Shown: piece by piece, positions 1 through 8,557 of the stretch
Position numbering within the stretch: position 1 is the first letter of the stretch
Layout: the number at the start of each line of letters is the position of its first letter
Source: Paenibacillus alkaliterrae
Lineage (GTDB): Bacteria; Bacillota; Bacilli; Paenibacillales; Paenibacillaceae
Direction: 5' to 3'
Length of the DNA: 55,762 nucleotides
Assembly: GCF_021532375.1 (NCBI RefSeq)
Contig: NZ_JAKGAP010000035.1
Span: 1-55,762, forward strand
Made by a program: the position numbers and the translations under genes
The notes under the pieces: model-generated
What the model was told of the DNA's origin: nothing
What the model saw: the letters and a program-made list of their open reading frames with translations, nothing else
Databases searched by the model: none

Positions 1-47
1 AACTATAATGAACACTGTACGATTTCAAATGACATCGGAGGTAATTC

Positions 48-305
48 ATGAATAATTCGACTTTCAGAAAAAGAGTAGTGTGGTTTATTAATAGCGAAAT
101 CGACCGCGTGTTGATTAATCTCAAGAACGGGGCGGTCAATAAAGAAAATGCGATAGGAAGTTTAAATACGTTATATCAGGCCGCATCGACGATAAAAGAT
201 TCTGATACTATGATACATATATGCAAGGTCATTGACAAAATTAGAGATTCTAAGCATACCATTGGTTTGTTCTACTTTACGGAAATGAGAAAAGAATCTT
301 ATTAA
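48..305 (+). CDS. Hypothetical protein, 85 aa
   Basis: I do not recognise this family. The ATG follows a clear ribosome binding site (GGAGGT, seven bases upstream) and the gene ends just before a strong intrinsic terminator, so it is very probably real and monocistronic as far as the window shows. The product is a small soluble protein with many Lys, Asp and Asn residues, predicted by eye to be mostly helical, with no signal peptide, membrane segment or cysteine cluster. Two short helical stretches (about residues 15-35 and 40-70) could form a helical hairpin. Its promoter lies at or beyond the window edge. No function is proposed. Confidence 0.75.
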   Translation: MNNSTFRKRVVWFINSEIDRVLINLKNGAVNKENAIGSLNTLYQAASTIKDSDTMIHICKVIDKIRDSKHTIGLFYFTEMRKESY

Positions 306-313
306 TAGAGACT

Positions 314-356
314 AAAAAGCAGGGTGCTTGCGGTTCATGCAGGCACCCTGCTTTTT
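314..356 (+). terminator. Intrinsic terminator after the 85-aa gene
   Basis: A perfect 14-bp stem (AAAAAGCAGGGTGC at 314-327 with its complement at 343-356) closes a 15-nt loop. The right arm ends in a T run and the left arm has the matching A run, so it could act in both directions. Confidence 0.9.
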
Positions 357-445
357 GGTGCGCCCGGCATGGTTGCTAACTCTAGTTCAAGTCCCAAACG
401 GTTAAGGCGCTAACGGAATGGAGAGGTTGACGTTCGTGCCAGAAG

Positions 446-983
446 CTGGGCGATCTATGGCGGCAAGATTGGATTAACCGCCAATTTTTAAAGGAAGAGG
501 AAAACATGCCTTTGTCCGTTACGGTGAGGAGAGGCATCGAGTTTATCGAGCCGATCACGTCTTTCTATTGGGAGAGCATGAGTGGCGGGGGAAAAACTTT
601 CAACCTTTTTACAACGAAATCGTGAATATTCCATTGTTTCTATGGGATCCAAGATACAAGGCGCAAAGCATGAGAAGCTACGCTCTGGTGCAGACGATCG
701 ATTTGGCTCCTACGCTCCTGCATTATTTCGATATACCCGTTCCGGGTGATATGCAGGGCAGATCGCTGCATTCCGTTCTGGAAACCGGAGCAGCCATCAG
801 AGAAGTGTTAATCCGTTCCTATACGGCGATATGCTGTTTGATCTTCAAAGCGATCCGAAGCAGCAATCCGTCATCGAGGATCAGGAAGTGGAAGCCGGCA
901 TGATCAGGCATATCGCCCGGCTTATGAATGAAAGTGACGCCCCCATAGAGCATTACGAAACTCGATATCGATCCTGGTTATGA
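446..983 (+). pseudogene. Remnant of a type I sulfatase gene
   Basis: Pieces of an arylsulfatase-like protein can be read in three successive frames. Frame one (about 446-550) gives DWINRQFLKEEE and a GIEFIE stretch, as in the central part of sulfatases. Frame two (from about 553) gives DHVFLLGEHEWRGKN, the family's metal/substrate-site segment, followed by a P-L-F-x-W-D-P-R stretch and a DLAPTLL-like segment. Frame three (about 834-983) gives LFDLQSDPKQ and the C-terminal tail ending at TGA 981-983. The N-terminal half with the Cys/Ser formylglycine motif is absent, and about 100 or more residues are missing between the first and second pieces. No working enzyme can be made. The remnant fits a region rich in polysaccharide catabolism. 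The upstream edge of homology is uncertain. Confidence 0.8.
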
Positions 984-1066
984 CGAAAAAAGTGAAAAAT
1001 AATAAGACAACGTGGCATTTTAATTATAGTATAGAGACAAAGAGGATGAAGGGAGAATGAAAAAGG

Positions 1067-1372
1067 ATGTTTGAGCATCTCGTTGCCTTTAAATTTCACG
1101 AAAAGCTGGAGTCGAGCAAAGAAAAAGAATTGCTTGAAACTTTGCATGGCTTTAAGGATGTCATCCCTGGCATTATCGAGCTGACCGCAGGGTTGAATCA
1201 AACGCATGAAACGGATAATATCCATGGCTATACTCTGGGACTCCGCGTCACCTTCGCCGACCGGCAAGCCTTATTGGATTACGGTCCGCACCCGGCTCAT
1301 CAAGCTTTTGTGAAAATGCTCGACGGGTTGATTGCTAATGTTATCGTTGTTGACTATCCGAACGGCTGTTGA
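1067..1372 (+). CDS. Dabb (stress-responsive A/B barrel) domain protein
   Basis: The 101-aa product matches the Dabb fold throughout: it begins MFEHLVAFKF, has a central helix around residues 18-35, and ends with an H-x2-F-x-K then a V-x-V-V-D-Y strand, which is the usual end of this ferredoxin-like dimeric barrel. Members are small cytoplasmic dimers with varied roles (stress response in plants, polyketide cyclisation in others), so substrate and function cannot be assigned. A GAAGGGAG ribosome binding site lies about 11 bases before the ATG. An in-frame ATG is not available upstream; the ATG at 1057 opens only a five-codon frame. It stands alone between the sulfatase wreck and the HemD-like gene. 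Confidence 0.85.
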   Translation: MFEHLVAFKFHEKLESSKEKELLETLHGFKDVIPGIIELTAGLNQTHETDNIHGYTLGLRVTFADRQALLDYGPHPAHQAFVKMLDGLIANVIVVDYPNGC

Positions 1373-1481
1373 AGTCGCGCCGGCAGATAAGCAGCCAGCC
1401 GCAGGCGCAGCCGGTCCGGGTTGTTTTTCGTGCTGGTGGGAGGGGATATAGCAATAGCAGGATGCACGGTTCAATTCCATT

Positions 1482-1490
1482 TGGTATAAT
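1482..1490 (+). promoter_or_regulatory. Extended -10 promoter candidate
   Basis: TGGTATAAT is a consensus extended -10 element (TGN-TATAAT). It sits about 58 bases before the HemD-like gene. No good -35 is seen at 16-18 bases upstream, which is acceptable for an extended -10 promoter. Confidence 0.55.
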
Positions 1491-1547
1491 TACATCTACT
1501 ATTAAGCATGGCAACAAATATTCCGAAAGTACGGTGGCTTATAAACG

Positions 1548-2369
1548 ATGGGTACAGCAGCATTGAATGATAAACGAATTGTGATCGCAGGATCGCGCAA
1601 AACGGATGAAATGGCTCTGATCGTAGAAAAACAGGGCGGCACGCCAATCATACGTTCTCTCCAGGGCTTAACGATGTTTGAGGAGACGGCGCTGGCCGAA
1701 CCTTTGCGATCGTTCGCAGAGCGGGGAGCCGATTGGGTCATATTGACGACGGGAATGGGTTCGGACAGCTTAGTGAATACAGCAGAAAGACTAGGTATTA
1801 AAGATGAGGTGTTGAACGCATTATCGAAAGCGAAAATTGCGACAAGGGGCTACAAAACCTCCGCATTTCTCAAGAGGAATAATTTCCAGGCGGTTGTCAG
1901 CGATGATGACGGGACGATGCAGAACCTTATTGAAAACTTAGACCGTTATGATTTCCAAGGTCAGCGGGTTTGGATCCAGCTTCATGGGGAGCCGGCGCCA
2001 GAGCTGGTAAGTTTTCTAGGGAACAAAGGAGCCGCGCAGGTAGAAACGGTATTGCCTTATAGGCATGTTCCTCCAGAAGCTGGCGCGTTGGATACGTTTA
2101 TGTCTGACCTTGCGGAGAGAGCTGTGGATGCGGTCTGCTTTACGACGGCGGTTCAGGTTCATTATTTGTTTAAGTACGCTAAGGAAGCAGGACTTGAAGG
2201 GGTGCTGATTGAAGCCTTAGAGGGGCCGGTCGTGGCAGGCGCGGTTGGTAAAGTAACGGCTCAAGCGCTTAAAGAGTATGGAGTGAAGCGGATAATCGTG
2301 CCGGAGCTGGAGCGAATGGGCGCATTGATTATTGAGCTAGCCCGATATTATGAAGATGCTGGGCGATAG
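1548..2369 (+). CDS. Uroporphyrinogen-III synthase-like (HemD domain) protein
   Basis: This 273-aa protein has the two-lobed HemD layout: KRIVIAGSRKTDE at the N-terminus, a D-W-V-I-L-T-T-G-M-G turn near residue 65, a hinge with V-L-P-Y-R near residue 170, and F-T-T-A-V-Q-V near residue 200, the position that holds the S/T-S dyad in HemD proteins. HemD cyclises hydroxymethylbilane to uroporphyrinogen III in haem/sirohaem/B12 synthesis. The gene is outside any hem operon, so it may be a second copy serving a special tetrapyrrole branch or a HemD-fold protein with a different role. The ATG has no strong ribosome binding site in front of it, so the exact start is uncertain. A terminator follows directly. 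Confidence 0.75.
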   Translation: MGTAALNDKRIVIAGSRKTDEMALIVEKQGGTPIIRSLQGLTMFEETALAEPLRSFAERGADWVILTTGMGSDSLVNTAERLGIKDEVLNALSKAKIATRGYKTSAFLKRNNFQAVVSDDDGTMQNLIENLDRYDFQGQRVWIQLHGEPAPELVSFLGNKGAAQVETVLPYRHVPPEAGALDTFMSDLAERAVDAVCFTTAVQVHYLFKYAKEAGLEGVLIEALEGPVVAGAVGKVTAQALKEYGVKRIIVPELERMGALIIELARYYEDAGR

Positions 2370-2394
2370 GATGCTGAATAAGGGGTAAAGAGGA

Positions 2395-2424
2395 GGGGTT
2401 GTCCACTTGGACAGCCCCTTTTTT
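2395..2424 (+). terminator. Intrinsic terminator after the HemD-like gene
   Basis: GGGGTTGTCC (2395-2404) pairs with GGACAGCCCC (2409-2418) with one G-T pair, and a run of six T follows. Confidence 0.9.
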
Positions 2425-2600
2425 GGCAGCAAAAAAAAGTTATCTTAAAGGGTGAGATTACCTCGTTTGTGAAATTAGATTATATCAATTACAGAAGGAT
2501 TAATGGAGACGAAATAATCATGCGGACAATTTCCGCGTTGTCCCCTAGCACATACAATAATGGTGTATAGCCTAATCGGTGCTGGAAGGGGAGTAGCGCT

Positions 2601-2687
2601 GTGAGTAAGCGAACTTTAATGGTCGTGTCGCTTGTCATTTACGTATTGCTGGCCATTTTATTCATCATCTTATCCATTTTCCACTAA
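2601..2687 (+). CDS. 28-aa single-span membrane peptide
   Basis: This GTG-started frame encodes a 28-residue peptide: a short basic head (V/M-S-K-R) followed by about 20 hydrophobic residues with the core YVLLAILFIILS. That is one transmembrane helix with a positive-inside N-terminus. A GGAAGGGGAG ribosome binding site lies 8-9 bases upstream, and a strong hairpin begins about 15 bases after the stop, so this is a self-contained transcription unit. A CATACAAT box at 2551-2558 looks like a mother-cell sporulation -10, but no matching -35 is visible. A peptide of the same design sits at 21231-21326 just before spoVAC. Function unknown. Confidence 0.6.
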   Translation: MSKRTLMVVSLVIYVLLAILFIILSIFH

Positions 2688-2702
2688 ACACATAGCTGAC
2701 AA

Positions 2703-2746
2703 AGGACTGCCCTGAGAGTAGAGCTTTCTGCTTCAGGGCAGCCCTT
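2703..2746. terminator. Hairpin terminator between the small peptide and the araC gene
   Basis: CTGCCCTGA (2707-2715) pairs perfectly with TCAGGGCAG (2733-2741), and flanking AAGG/CCTT extends the stem. It lies between two convergent genes. The T run is weak on the plus strand, so termination in either direction is inferred from position and stem strength. Confidence 0.65.
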
Positions 2747-2759
2747 CGCATTTCTGCAT

Positions 2760-3641
2760 TCATTGAGATACCTTGTCTTGGCAGAACTTCAGCTTCCGAT
2801 AATCCTTTGGAACGATGCCCTTCGTCTCACGGAATATGCGGGAGAATGTTTTGTAGGAGCCGTAGCCTACCTCGAGCGCAATTTCCGCGACGCTCATGTC
2901 GGTGGAGACAAGAAGACTGCACGCATGGCGCAATCGCAAATCATGCAGGAAATGAACGAAGGTTTGTCCTGTCGTCTGCTTGATGACTTCGCTTATCCGC
3001 GAGACGCTTAAGGAGAAGCGGCTTGCCAGGTCGGAAAGCGCCAGATCATCCTGATAATGGCGGTGGATATGGTGAATGATAGGCCAAACGGATGCATTAG
3101 CTTTGGTAACCGCTGGTGTAACGGGTAACGCCGGAGCAGCCTTCCTGCGATACCGGTCAAAGCAAGCCAATATTTCTTTCAGCCGGATCTGCAGCATCGT
3201 TCGCCGCCAGGGCTCCTGCCCCTTATATTCGCGATACATATCTTCTATTAAAAATCGCATCCGCTCATTTTCCGGACCGCTTAGCTGAACGAACGAAGGC
3301 ATCGCATTTTGTGCGATTAAATCCATCAGTCCCTCTTCCTGACCGGGCTCCATAAGCAGGTCCATGCTGAACATGCAATTATATAAGACTAAGGTGCTTC
3401 CCGGCTCGGTGAACAGCTCATGAACCTGATATGGCAGCACAAACGTGAACGTGCCGGGCAGCATTTGATGCTTGGCATCATTAATGGATTCGGAGCCTCT
3501 GCCGTCGACGACATAAGAAAACTCCAAAAAATCATGCCGATGCGGACGGAAACCGTGATAAAGCCGATTTAAGCTAATATGGAGCGGAGAAGATGTGTTC
3601 ATATTTGGATACGTTTTCAAATAATCGGGTATATAGGTCAT
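2760..3641 (-). CDS. AraC family transcriptional regulator
   Basis: This is a 293-aa regulator with an N-terminal cupin-like ligand domain (F-R-P-H-R-H-D-F-L-E near residue 35, the usual sugar-pocket histidines) and a C-terminal double helix-turn-helix (about residues 190-285) ending with the AraC signature EVGYGSYKTFSRIFR and a G-x-x-P-x-x-Y-R motif. An upstream in-frame start at 3692 would add 17 residues, but a GGAGGA box lies 13 bases before the ATG at 3641, which I prefer. It is transcribed away from the Gfo/Idh/MocA oxidoreductase gene, so it probably senses a sugar or sugar derivative and controls that oxidoreductase-isomerase pair from the shared 130-bp spacer. The ligand is unknown. 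Confidence 0.88.
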   Translation of the reverse strand: MTYIPDYLKTYPNMNTSSPLHISLNRLYHGFRPHRHDFLEFSYVVDGRGSESINDAKHQMLPGTFTFVLPYQVHELFTEPGSTLVLYNCMFSMDLLMEPGQEEGLMDLIAQNAMPSFVQLSGPENERMRFLIEDMYREYKGQEPWRRTMLQIRLKEILACFDRYRRKAAPALPVTPAVTKANASVWPIIHHIHRHYQDDLALSDLASRFSLSVSRISEVIKQTTGQTFVHFLHDLRLRHACSLLVSTDMSVAEIALEVGYGSYKTFSRIFRETKGIVPKDYRKLKFCQDKVSQ

Positions 3642-3774
3642 GAAATGGTTGATTCCTCCGAAAAATTGAGACTTTTTCCGAAAAACAAGCACGCTTTATT
3701 GTCCTGTATATTCTAACATAAATATTGTGATCAGGCTTTAGCTTAAGGATGAGAAGTGTTGAGGAGGAATTATA

Positions 3775-4854
3775 TTGACAACTGCAAATAAAATTAGAAT
3801 CGGTATTATCGGCGCAGGCAACATCGGCGGCGTGCATGCAAGCGAGTTTTCCAAATTAGCGGAGCTTTGCGAAATTACGGCGATTACGGATGCGTACTTG
3901 CCGCTTGCCGAGGAGAAGGCGAAGCAATATGGCATCATGAATGTGGCTGCCTCACCAGAAGAGCTTATACAGCTTGCGGATGTAGATGCCATCATCATCG
4001 GCGTGCCTAACCAATTCCATGCGCCGCTTGCCATTCAAGCGATTGAAGCAGGCAAGCATGTGCTGCTCGAGAAACCGATGGGCATTAACGGCGATGCAGC
4101 GCGGCAAATTATGAAAGCAAGTCAGAGCTCGAGCAACGTCGTGATGATCGCTCATCAAATGCGCTGGGAATCGGTTCCGATGCAAATCAAGGAACAAATC
4201 GACCGCGGCGAGCTTGGCAAAATCTATACGGCAAAAACGGGCTGGTTCCGCCGCAAGGGCATTCCGGGCTGGGGAACCTGGTTTACGCAAATGGATCAGT
4301 CAGGCGGCGGACCGCTTATCGATATCGGCGTTCATATGCTTGATTTGGCATTGTATTTGATGGGCAATCCGAAGCCGGTATCCGTATACGGGGCGACTTA
4401 CGCGGAGTTCGGTCCAAACCGCAAAGGCATTGGCACTTGGGGCAAGCCGAATTGGAACGGCAAATATGACGTTGAGGATCTGGCGACAGCTTTGATCAAA
4501 ATGGAGGACGGCAGCACCTTGTCGCTGGAAGTGAGCTGGGCGGTTCATATGGATACGGATAACACGCCGTTCATTCATTTGATGGGCTCGGAGGGCGGAG
4601 CAAGCTATCGCGGCGCTCAGGGCAAGCTGCTGACGGAGAAATTCGACCGGCCAATCGAGACGGAGCTGCGCAAGGCGGACAACGATGAAGGCGAGCGCGC
4701 CCGCTTAAGCCGCCATTTCCTGGAGTGCATTCGCGATGGCAAGCAGCCGATTACTTCGGTCCTGACGGGTCTGACTAACAATTTGGTGCTTGATGCGATC
4801 TATGAATCGTCCCGTACGGGCAATGAAGTAAAGCTGGATTGGAACTTGGGATAA
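3775..4854 (+). CDS. Gfo/Idh/MocA family oxidoreductase
   Basis: This 359-aa NAD(P)-dependent sugar or inositol dehydrogenase-like protein has an N-terminal Rossmann domain with GIIGAGNIGG (residues 9-18), a following LLEKPMG motif near residue 97 whose Glu-Lys-Pro carries the catalytic lysine, and a C-terminal alpha/beta domain with D-I-G-V-H-M-L-D-L-A near residue 182, which supplies the conserved Asp and His. It starts with TTG, set seven bases after a GAGGAGG ribosome binding site. The next gene is a sugar isomerase 30 bases downstream, a pairing typical of inositol-like or keto-sugar catabolic operons. No signal peptide is present, so it is cytoplasmic. The exact substrate cannot be told from sequence. 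Confidence 0.9.
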   Translation: MTTANKIRIGIIGAGNIGGVHASEFSKLAELCEITAITDAYLPLAEEKAKQYGIMNVAASPEELIQLADVDAIIIGVPNQFHAPLAIQAIEAGKHVLLEKPMGINGDAARQIMKASQSSSNVVMIAHQMRWESVPMQIKEQIDRGELGKIYTAKTGWFRRKGIPGWGTWFTQMDQSGGGPLIDIGVHMLDLALYLMGNPKPVSVYGATYAEFGPNRKGIGTWGKPNWNGKYDVEDLATALIKMEDGSTLSLEVSWAVHMDTDNTPFIHLMGSEGGASYRGAQGKLLTEKFDRPIETELRKADNDEGERARLSRHFLECIRDGKQPITSVLTGLTNNLVLDAIYESSRTGNEVKLDWNLG

Positions 4855-4884
4855 ACAAATACAAATAAAGAGAGGTATTATCCT

Positions 4885-5721
4885 ATGCTTAGAGGTTTAA
4901 CTGGTGCCGGTCTTGGCCGGATTGAAAGCGATGAGCGGTTCATCGAGCTGGCCGCGGCGAACGGGTTCCACGCGGTTGATCTGGATGCTGCTTCGCTCGT
5001 AGAGCGCCACGGCGTGGAAAAAGCCCGCGATTTGCTTGCAAGCCATAACATCGTGATTGGCTCGATCGGACTGCCGGTCGAATGGAGAACGACGGAGGAG
5101 GCTTTTCTTGAAGGGTTAGCCAAGCTTGCTCCCGCTGCTGCGGCTGCGGCAGCGCTTGGATGCACGAGCTGCTGCACGTACATTTTGCCTTCGACCGATT
5201 TGAAGGCCGCGCATTTCATGGCGCTGGCAACGCGCCGGTTGCGCACTTGCGCGCAAATTTTAGGAGCGTACGGCATTCGTCTCGGCCTTGAGTTTGTCGG
5301 TCCGCATCATTTGCGCACGCGCTGGGCGAATCCGTTCATTTGGACGCTTGAGGAGACGCTTGATTGGATCGGAGCAATCGGAGAAAGCAATGTAGGCTTG
5401 CTGTTCGATGCGTATCACTGGTATACGAACGGTCTAACGATTGCCGATATCGAAGCGCTTCGCGCGGATCAAATCGTGCATGTGCACATCAATGACGCGC
5501 CAAACGTACCGGTGGAAGAAGCGCTCGACAACGGCCGCATTTATCCGGGCGAGGGCGTTATCGATCTGGTTGGCTTCCTTCAGGGGCTGAACAAAATCGG
5601 CTACAAAGGGGCCGTATCGCAAGAAATTTTGACGGCAGAGGCTCCAAACCAGTCGCCTGAGGAGCTTGTGCTCCGCTCTAAGGCCGGATTTGATAAAGTA
5701 TTTGGTGCTGCAGGCTTGTAA
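4885..5721 (+). CDS. Sugar phosphate isomerase/epimerase (xylose isomerase-like TIM barrel)
   Basis: The 278-aa product is a single AP-endonuclease-2/xylose-isomerase-type TIM barrel. Visible landmarks are L-G-L-E-F-V-G-P near residue 133 (metal-binding Glu), FDAYHWY near residue 173 (Asp and His) and HVHINDAP near residue 198. These are the metal-site residues of the IolE/IolI/Hyi group. An Ala-rich helix lies near residues 77-85. It sits 30 bases after the oxidoreductase gene with its own AGAGAGG ribosome binding site and is followed by a terminator, so the two genes form an operon. They probably oxidise and then isomerise one sugar or cyclitol. Substrate unknown. Confidence 0.88.
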   Translation: MLRGLTGAGLGRIESDERFIELAAANGFHAVDLDAASLVERHGVEKARDLLASHNIVIGSIGLPVEWRTTEEAFLEGLAKLAPAAAAAAALGCTSCCTYILPSTDLKAAHFMALATRRLRTCAQILGAYGIRLGLEFVGPHHLRTRWANPFIWTLEETLDWIGAIGESNVGLLFDAYHWYTNGLTIADIEALRADQIVHVHINDAPNVPVEEALDNGRIYPGEGVIDLVGFLQGLNKIGYKGAVSQEILTAEAPNQSPEELVLRSKAGFDKVFGAAGL

Positions 5722-5729
5722 TCGAAAAG

Positions 5730-5778
5730 CAAGGGGCTGTCCCAAAAGTCAGGTTTGAAGACTTAGGGACAGCCTCTT
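5730..5778 (+). terminator. Intrinsic terminator after the isomerase gene
   Basis: AGGGGCTGTCCC pairs with GGGACAGCCTCT, with one G-T pair, around an inner AAGTC/GACTT helix; a short T run follows. Confidence 0.85.
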
Positions 5779-5883
5779 TCATTTGGCGCCTAGCTAGCTT
5801 CTAGCTTGGTGCAAGCAAGAAATTTGTAAGCGAAAAGTGGCTCAACACAATAATCAGTGCTTGACGTGTTTAGGCTTCACCTT

Positions 5884-5957
5884 AACGGACATAGAAGCCC
5901 TTATATGTGAAATTTAGGGTTGAATGGCTTTCTATCGGACTCAGAAGCCGTTATTTA
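5884..5957. repeat. Two-copy 50-nt-period intergenic repeat, locus A
   Basis: Two similar blocks begin with CGGAC at 5886 and 5936, exactly 50 bases apart. Each reads CGGAC-NN-AGAAGCC-C/G-TTAT. The same arrangement with the same 50-base period occurs at 43675-43747. No open reading frame covers it. The rest of the 5722-6168 gap holds a terminator upstream and a cre site downstream and is otherwise featureless to me. Confidence 0.7.
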
Positions 5958-6141
5958 ACCATAATGAAGCCCAATCGTATGGATTTGCGTGAAAGCTTAG
6001 AGGTCAGCCTTTTTTTATTGTGTTGCTGTATGACGAGCCGTAACGCTAATTTTTATATGAATTTTCACGAAATCTAATGGGTACTGTAGGAGAGGACATT
6101 TCCGTTATGATAAATAATGACCGTTATTTGAGACGAATCTT

Positions 6142-6155
6142 TGAAAGCGATAACA
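6142..6155. promoter_or_regulatory. CcpA binding site (cre)
   Basis: TGAAAGCGATAACA matches the Bacillus cre consensus TGWNANCGNTNWCA at every position. It lies 13 bases before the GH95 start codon and abuts the AGGAGA ribosome binding site, so bound CcpA would block transcription as a roadblock near the start. This implies glucose repression of the GH95-GH3 operon. Confidence 0.75.
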
Positions 6156-6168
6156 GGAGACCGTAAAC

Positions 6169-8544
6169 ATGGGACAATGGGAAAAAGAGAAGCATCCATG
6201 GATGCTTTGGTACAAACAACCGGCCGCAAGATGGGAAGAAGCGCTGCCGATCGGCAATGGCCGATTGGGCGGCATGGTATTCGGCGGTATCGATAAGGAA
6301 CGTATTCAACTAAATGAAGATACGTTATGGTCAGGCTTTCCGCGCGATACGAACAACTATGAGGCATTGCGTTATTTGAAGCAAGCGCGCCGGCTTATAG
6401 CGGAGAAGCGGTTCACAGAGGCGGAGAAGCTGATTGAAGCCAGAATGCTGGGTTCGAATACAGAATCGTATCAGCCGATGGGCGATTTGTATGTGGTTCA
6501 GCATTTTGCGCAAGAAGACGCCCGTCCCGTTAACTATACTCGACAGCTGGATTTGGATGCAGGGATCGCATCGACCAGCTTCCAGGCCGGAGATACCTTC
6601 TATAGACGCGACACATTTGTGAGTGCCGTTGATCAGGTATTATGCCTGCATTATGAAGCGGCTGGAGAACGATTGCTGTCATTAACTGCATCGCTGCTAG
6701 CCTCCATACAATTCGAGCTGTCTTCGGATAGCAGCAAGTCCATTGTCATGCACGGGCGGTGCCCAAGCCATGTCGCTGATAATTATATGGGCGATCATCC
6801 GAGGTCGGTGCTGTACGAGGCCGACTGCGGGATTACTTATCAGACAAAGCTCCAGGTGAGGCTTGAAGGCGGTGAAGCGTCGGTCAATGGGGACAGCCAA
6901 TTCGTTATTCGAGGCGCGCGTTCCGTTACGTTTCTGCTATCCTCTGCTACAAGCTTTGTGAGTTTTGATCGTCAGCCGGTTAAAAGCGAAGCCGAGCTGC
7001 GCGAGCAGAACGTTCGCATACTGGCAGCGGCATCTTCCTTTGGCTACGGGCAGCTTCGCACGCGTCATATTCAGGATCATCGAAGCCTATACCAGCGCGT
7101 GCAGCTTGACCTTGGGCATACGCCCAATGAGCAGCTGCCGACGGATGTGCGTCTCGAAGCGTACAAGAGAGGAGAGCTGGATCCCCAGCTGGAAGGGTTA
7201 TATTTCCAATATGGCCGCTATCTGCTGATGGCTAGTTCGCGTCCCGGGACTCAGCCTGCGAATCTGCAGGGAATTTGGAACGACCGGGTGCAGCCCCCAT
7301 GGAACAGCGATTATACGACGAACATCAATACGCAAATGAATTATTGGCCGGCCGAGTTATGCCATTTGAGCGAATGCCATGAGCCGCTGCTTCAAATGAT
7401 AGACGAGCTTAGCGAGAACGGAGCGCGCACCGCGGCTATCCATTATAACTGCGGAGGCTGGGTGGCTCATCATAACGTCGACCTGTGGCGCTCCGCCACT
7501 CCTACAGCGGGCCATCCGAGCTGGGCATTCTGGCCGCTTGGCGGCGTTTGGTTGACACAGCATTTGTGGGAGCATTATTTGTATAATCCGGATGAGAGCT
7601 TCCTTCGGGAAAAAGCATATCCGCTTATGAAGGGAGCGGCTTTATTTTGCTTGGACTGGCTGCAGGAGAACGAGGACGGGCAGCTCATGACCTCTCCATC
7701 CACGTCGCCTGAAAACAAGTTTCTATCTTCTGACGGAGAAGCAAGCAGCGCAGCTGAATCGTCGGCAATGGATATTACGCTTATCGGCGAGCTGTTTGAG
7801 CATTGTATAGAAGCGTCGAAATTGCTCCGGCTCGACGGGCAGCTTGCAGAGCGAATGTCCGCTGCCCGCAGCAAGCTTCCACCGCTGCAAATATCGCCGG
7901 AAGGCCTGCTTCAGGAATGGCATGAGCGGTTTGCGGAGCAGGAGCCGGGGCATCGGCATGTATCGCATCTTTACGGCTTATACCCGGGAACGACCATCAA
8001 TCGTGAAGAGACGCCTGAGCTTCTGGAAGCGGGAAGAAGGTCGCTTGAGAGCCGGATTAACAATGGAGGCGGCCATACGGGCTGGAGCTGTGCTTGGCTC
8101 ATCAATCTATATGCGCGATTGCAGGATTCAGAGTCGGCGTACCGCTTCATCCATACTCTGCTCGCACGCTCGACGCTGCCGAATCTATTTGACGATCATC
8201 CGCCGTTCCAAATCGACGGCAACTTCGGCGGCTCGGCAGGTATCGCCGAGCTGCTGCTGCAAAGCCATCTCGGGAGTATTGAGCTGCTCCCGGCGCTCCC
8301 GTCCGCTTGGCCGAGCGGCTTTGTGAAAGGGATCAAAGCAAGAGGCGGCTTCATCGTCGATATCGAATGGAAGAAAGGCAAACTCATATCCGCACGCATT
8401 CAGTCGACGCATGGGTCAACCTGCAGCCTGCGCTACCATGCCGGCTTTGCCCTTCATGCATCCGACGGTACGGCGGTCGATGCTTCCAAGCCATTCGCAA
8501 CGAAAGTTAACGAATGTTTTATCGTTTCACCAGCAACCTTATAA
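6169..8544 (+). CDS. GH95-type glycoside hydrolase (alpha-L-fucosidase/galactosidase family)
   Basis: The 791-aa enzyme has the full GH95 architecture: an N-terminal beta-sandwich starting [18 protein letters not shown] with LNEDTLWSG, then an (alpha/alpha)6 barrel. Within the barrel the [12 protein letters not shown] segment (near residue 383) carries the paired Asn residues, STSPENKF (near residue 512) the catalytic Glu, and [10 protein letters not shown] (near residue 681) the catalytic Asp. GH95 enzymes remove alpha-1,2-L-fucose or L-galactose by inversion. No signal peptide is present, so it acts on imported oligosaccharides. It starts ten bases after AGGAGA and is followed 13 bases later by the GH3 gene. 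A perfect cre site lies directly upstream. L-fucose versus L-galactose cannot be separated from sequence alone. Confidence 0.9.
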   Translation: MGQWEKEKHPWMLWYKQPAARWEEALPIGNGRLGGMVFGGIDKERIQLNEDTLWSGFPRDTNNYEALRYLKQARRLIAEKRFTEAEKLIEARMLGSNTESYQPMGDLYVVQHFAQEDARPVNYTRQLDLDAGIASTSFQAGDTFYRRDTFVSAVDQVLCLHYEAAGERLLSLTASLLASIQFELSSDSSKSIVMHGRCPSHVADNYMGDHPRSVLYEADCGITYQTKLQVRLEGGEASVNGDSQFVIRGARSVTFLLSSATSFVSFDRQPVKSEAELREQNVRILAAASSFGYGQLRTRHIQDHRSLYQRVQLDLGHTPNEQLPTDVRLEAYKRGELDPQLEGLYFQYGRYLLMASSRPGTQPANLQGIWNDRVQPPWNSDYTTNINTQMNYWPAELCHLSECHEPLLQMIDELSENGARTAAIHYNCGGWVAHHNVDLWRSATPTAGHPSWAFWPLGGVWLTQHLWEHYLYNPDESFLREKAYPLMKGAALFCLDWLQENEDGQLMTSPSTSPENKFLSSDGEASSAAESSAMDITLIGELFEHCIEASKLLRLDGQLAERMSAARSKLPPLQISPEGLLQEWHERFAEQEPGHRHVSHLYGLYPGTTINREETPELLEAGRRSLESRINNGGGHTGWSCAWLINLYARLQDSESAYRFIHTLLARSTLPNLFDDHPPFQIDGNFGGSAGIAELLLQSHLGSIELLPALPSAWPSGFVKGIKARGGFIVDIEWKKGKLISARIQSTHGSTCSLRYHAGFALHASDGTAVDASKPFATKVNECFIVSPATL

Positions 8545-8557
8545 GGAGTAACCGACA

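Noticed and set aside
1369..1566. Plus-strand frame of 65 codons between the Dabb and HemD-like genes
   Set aside because: No ribosome binding site, Arg/Gln-rich low-quality translation, and it runs across the promoter candidate of the next gene.
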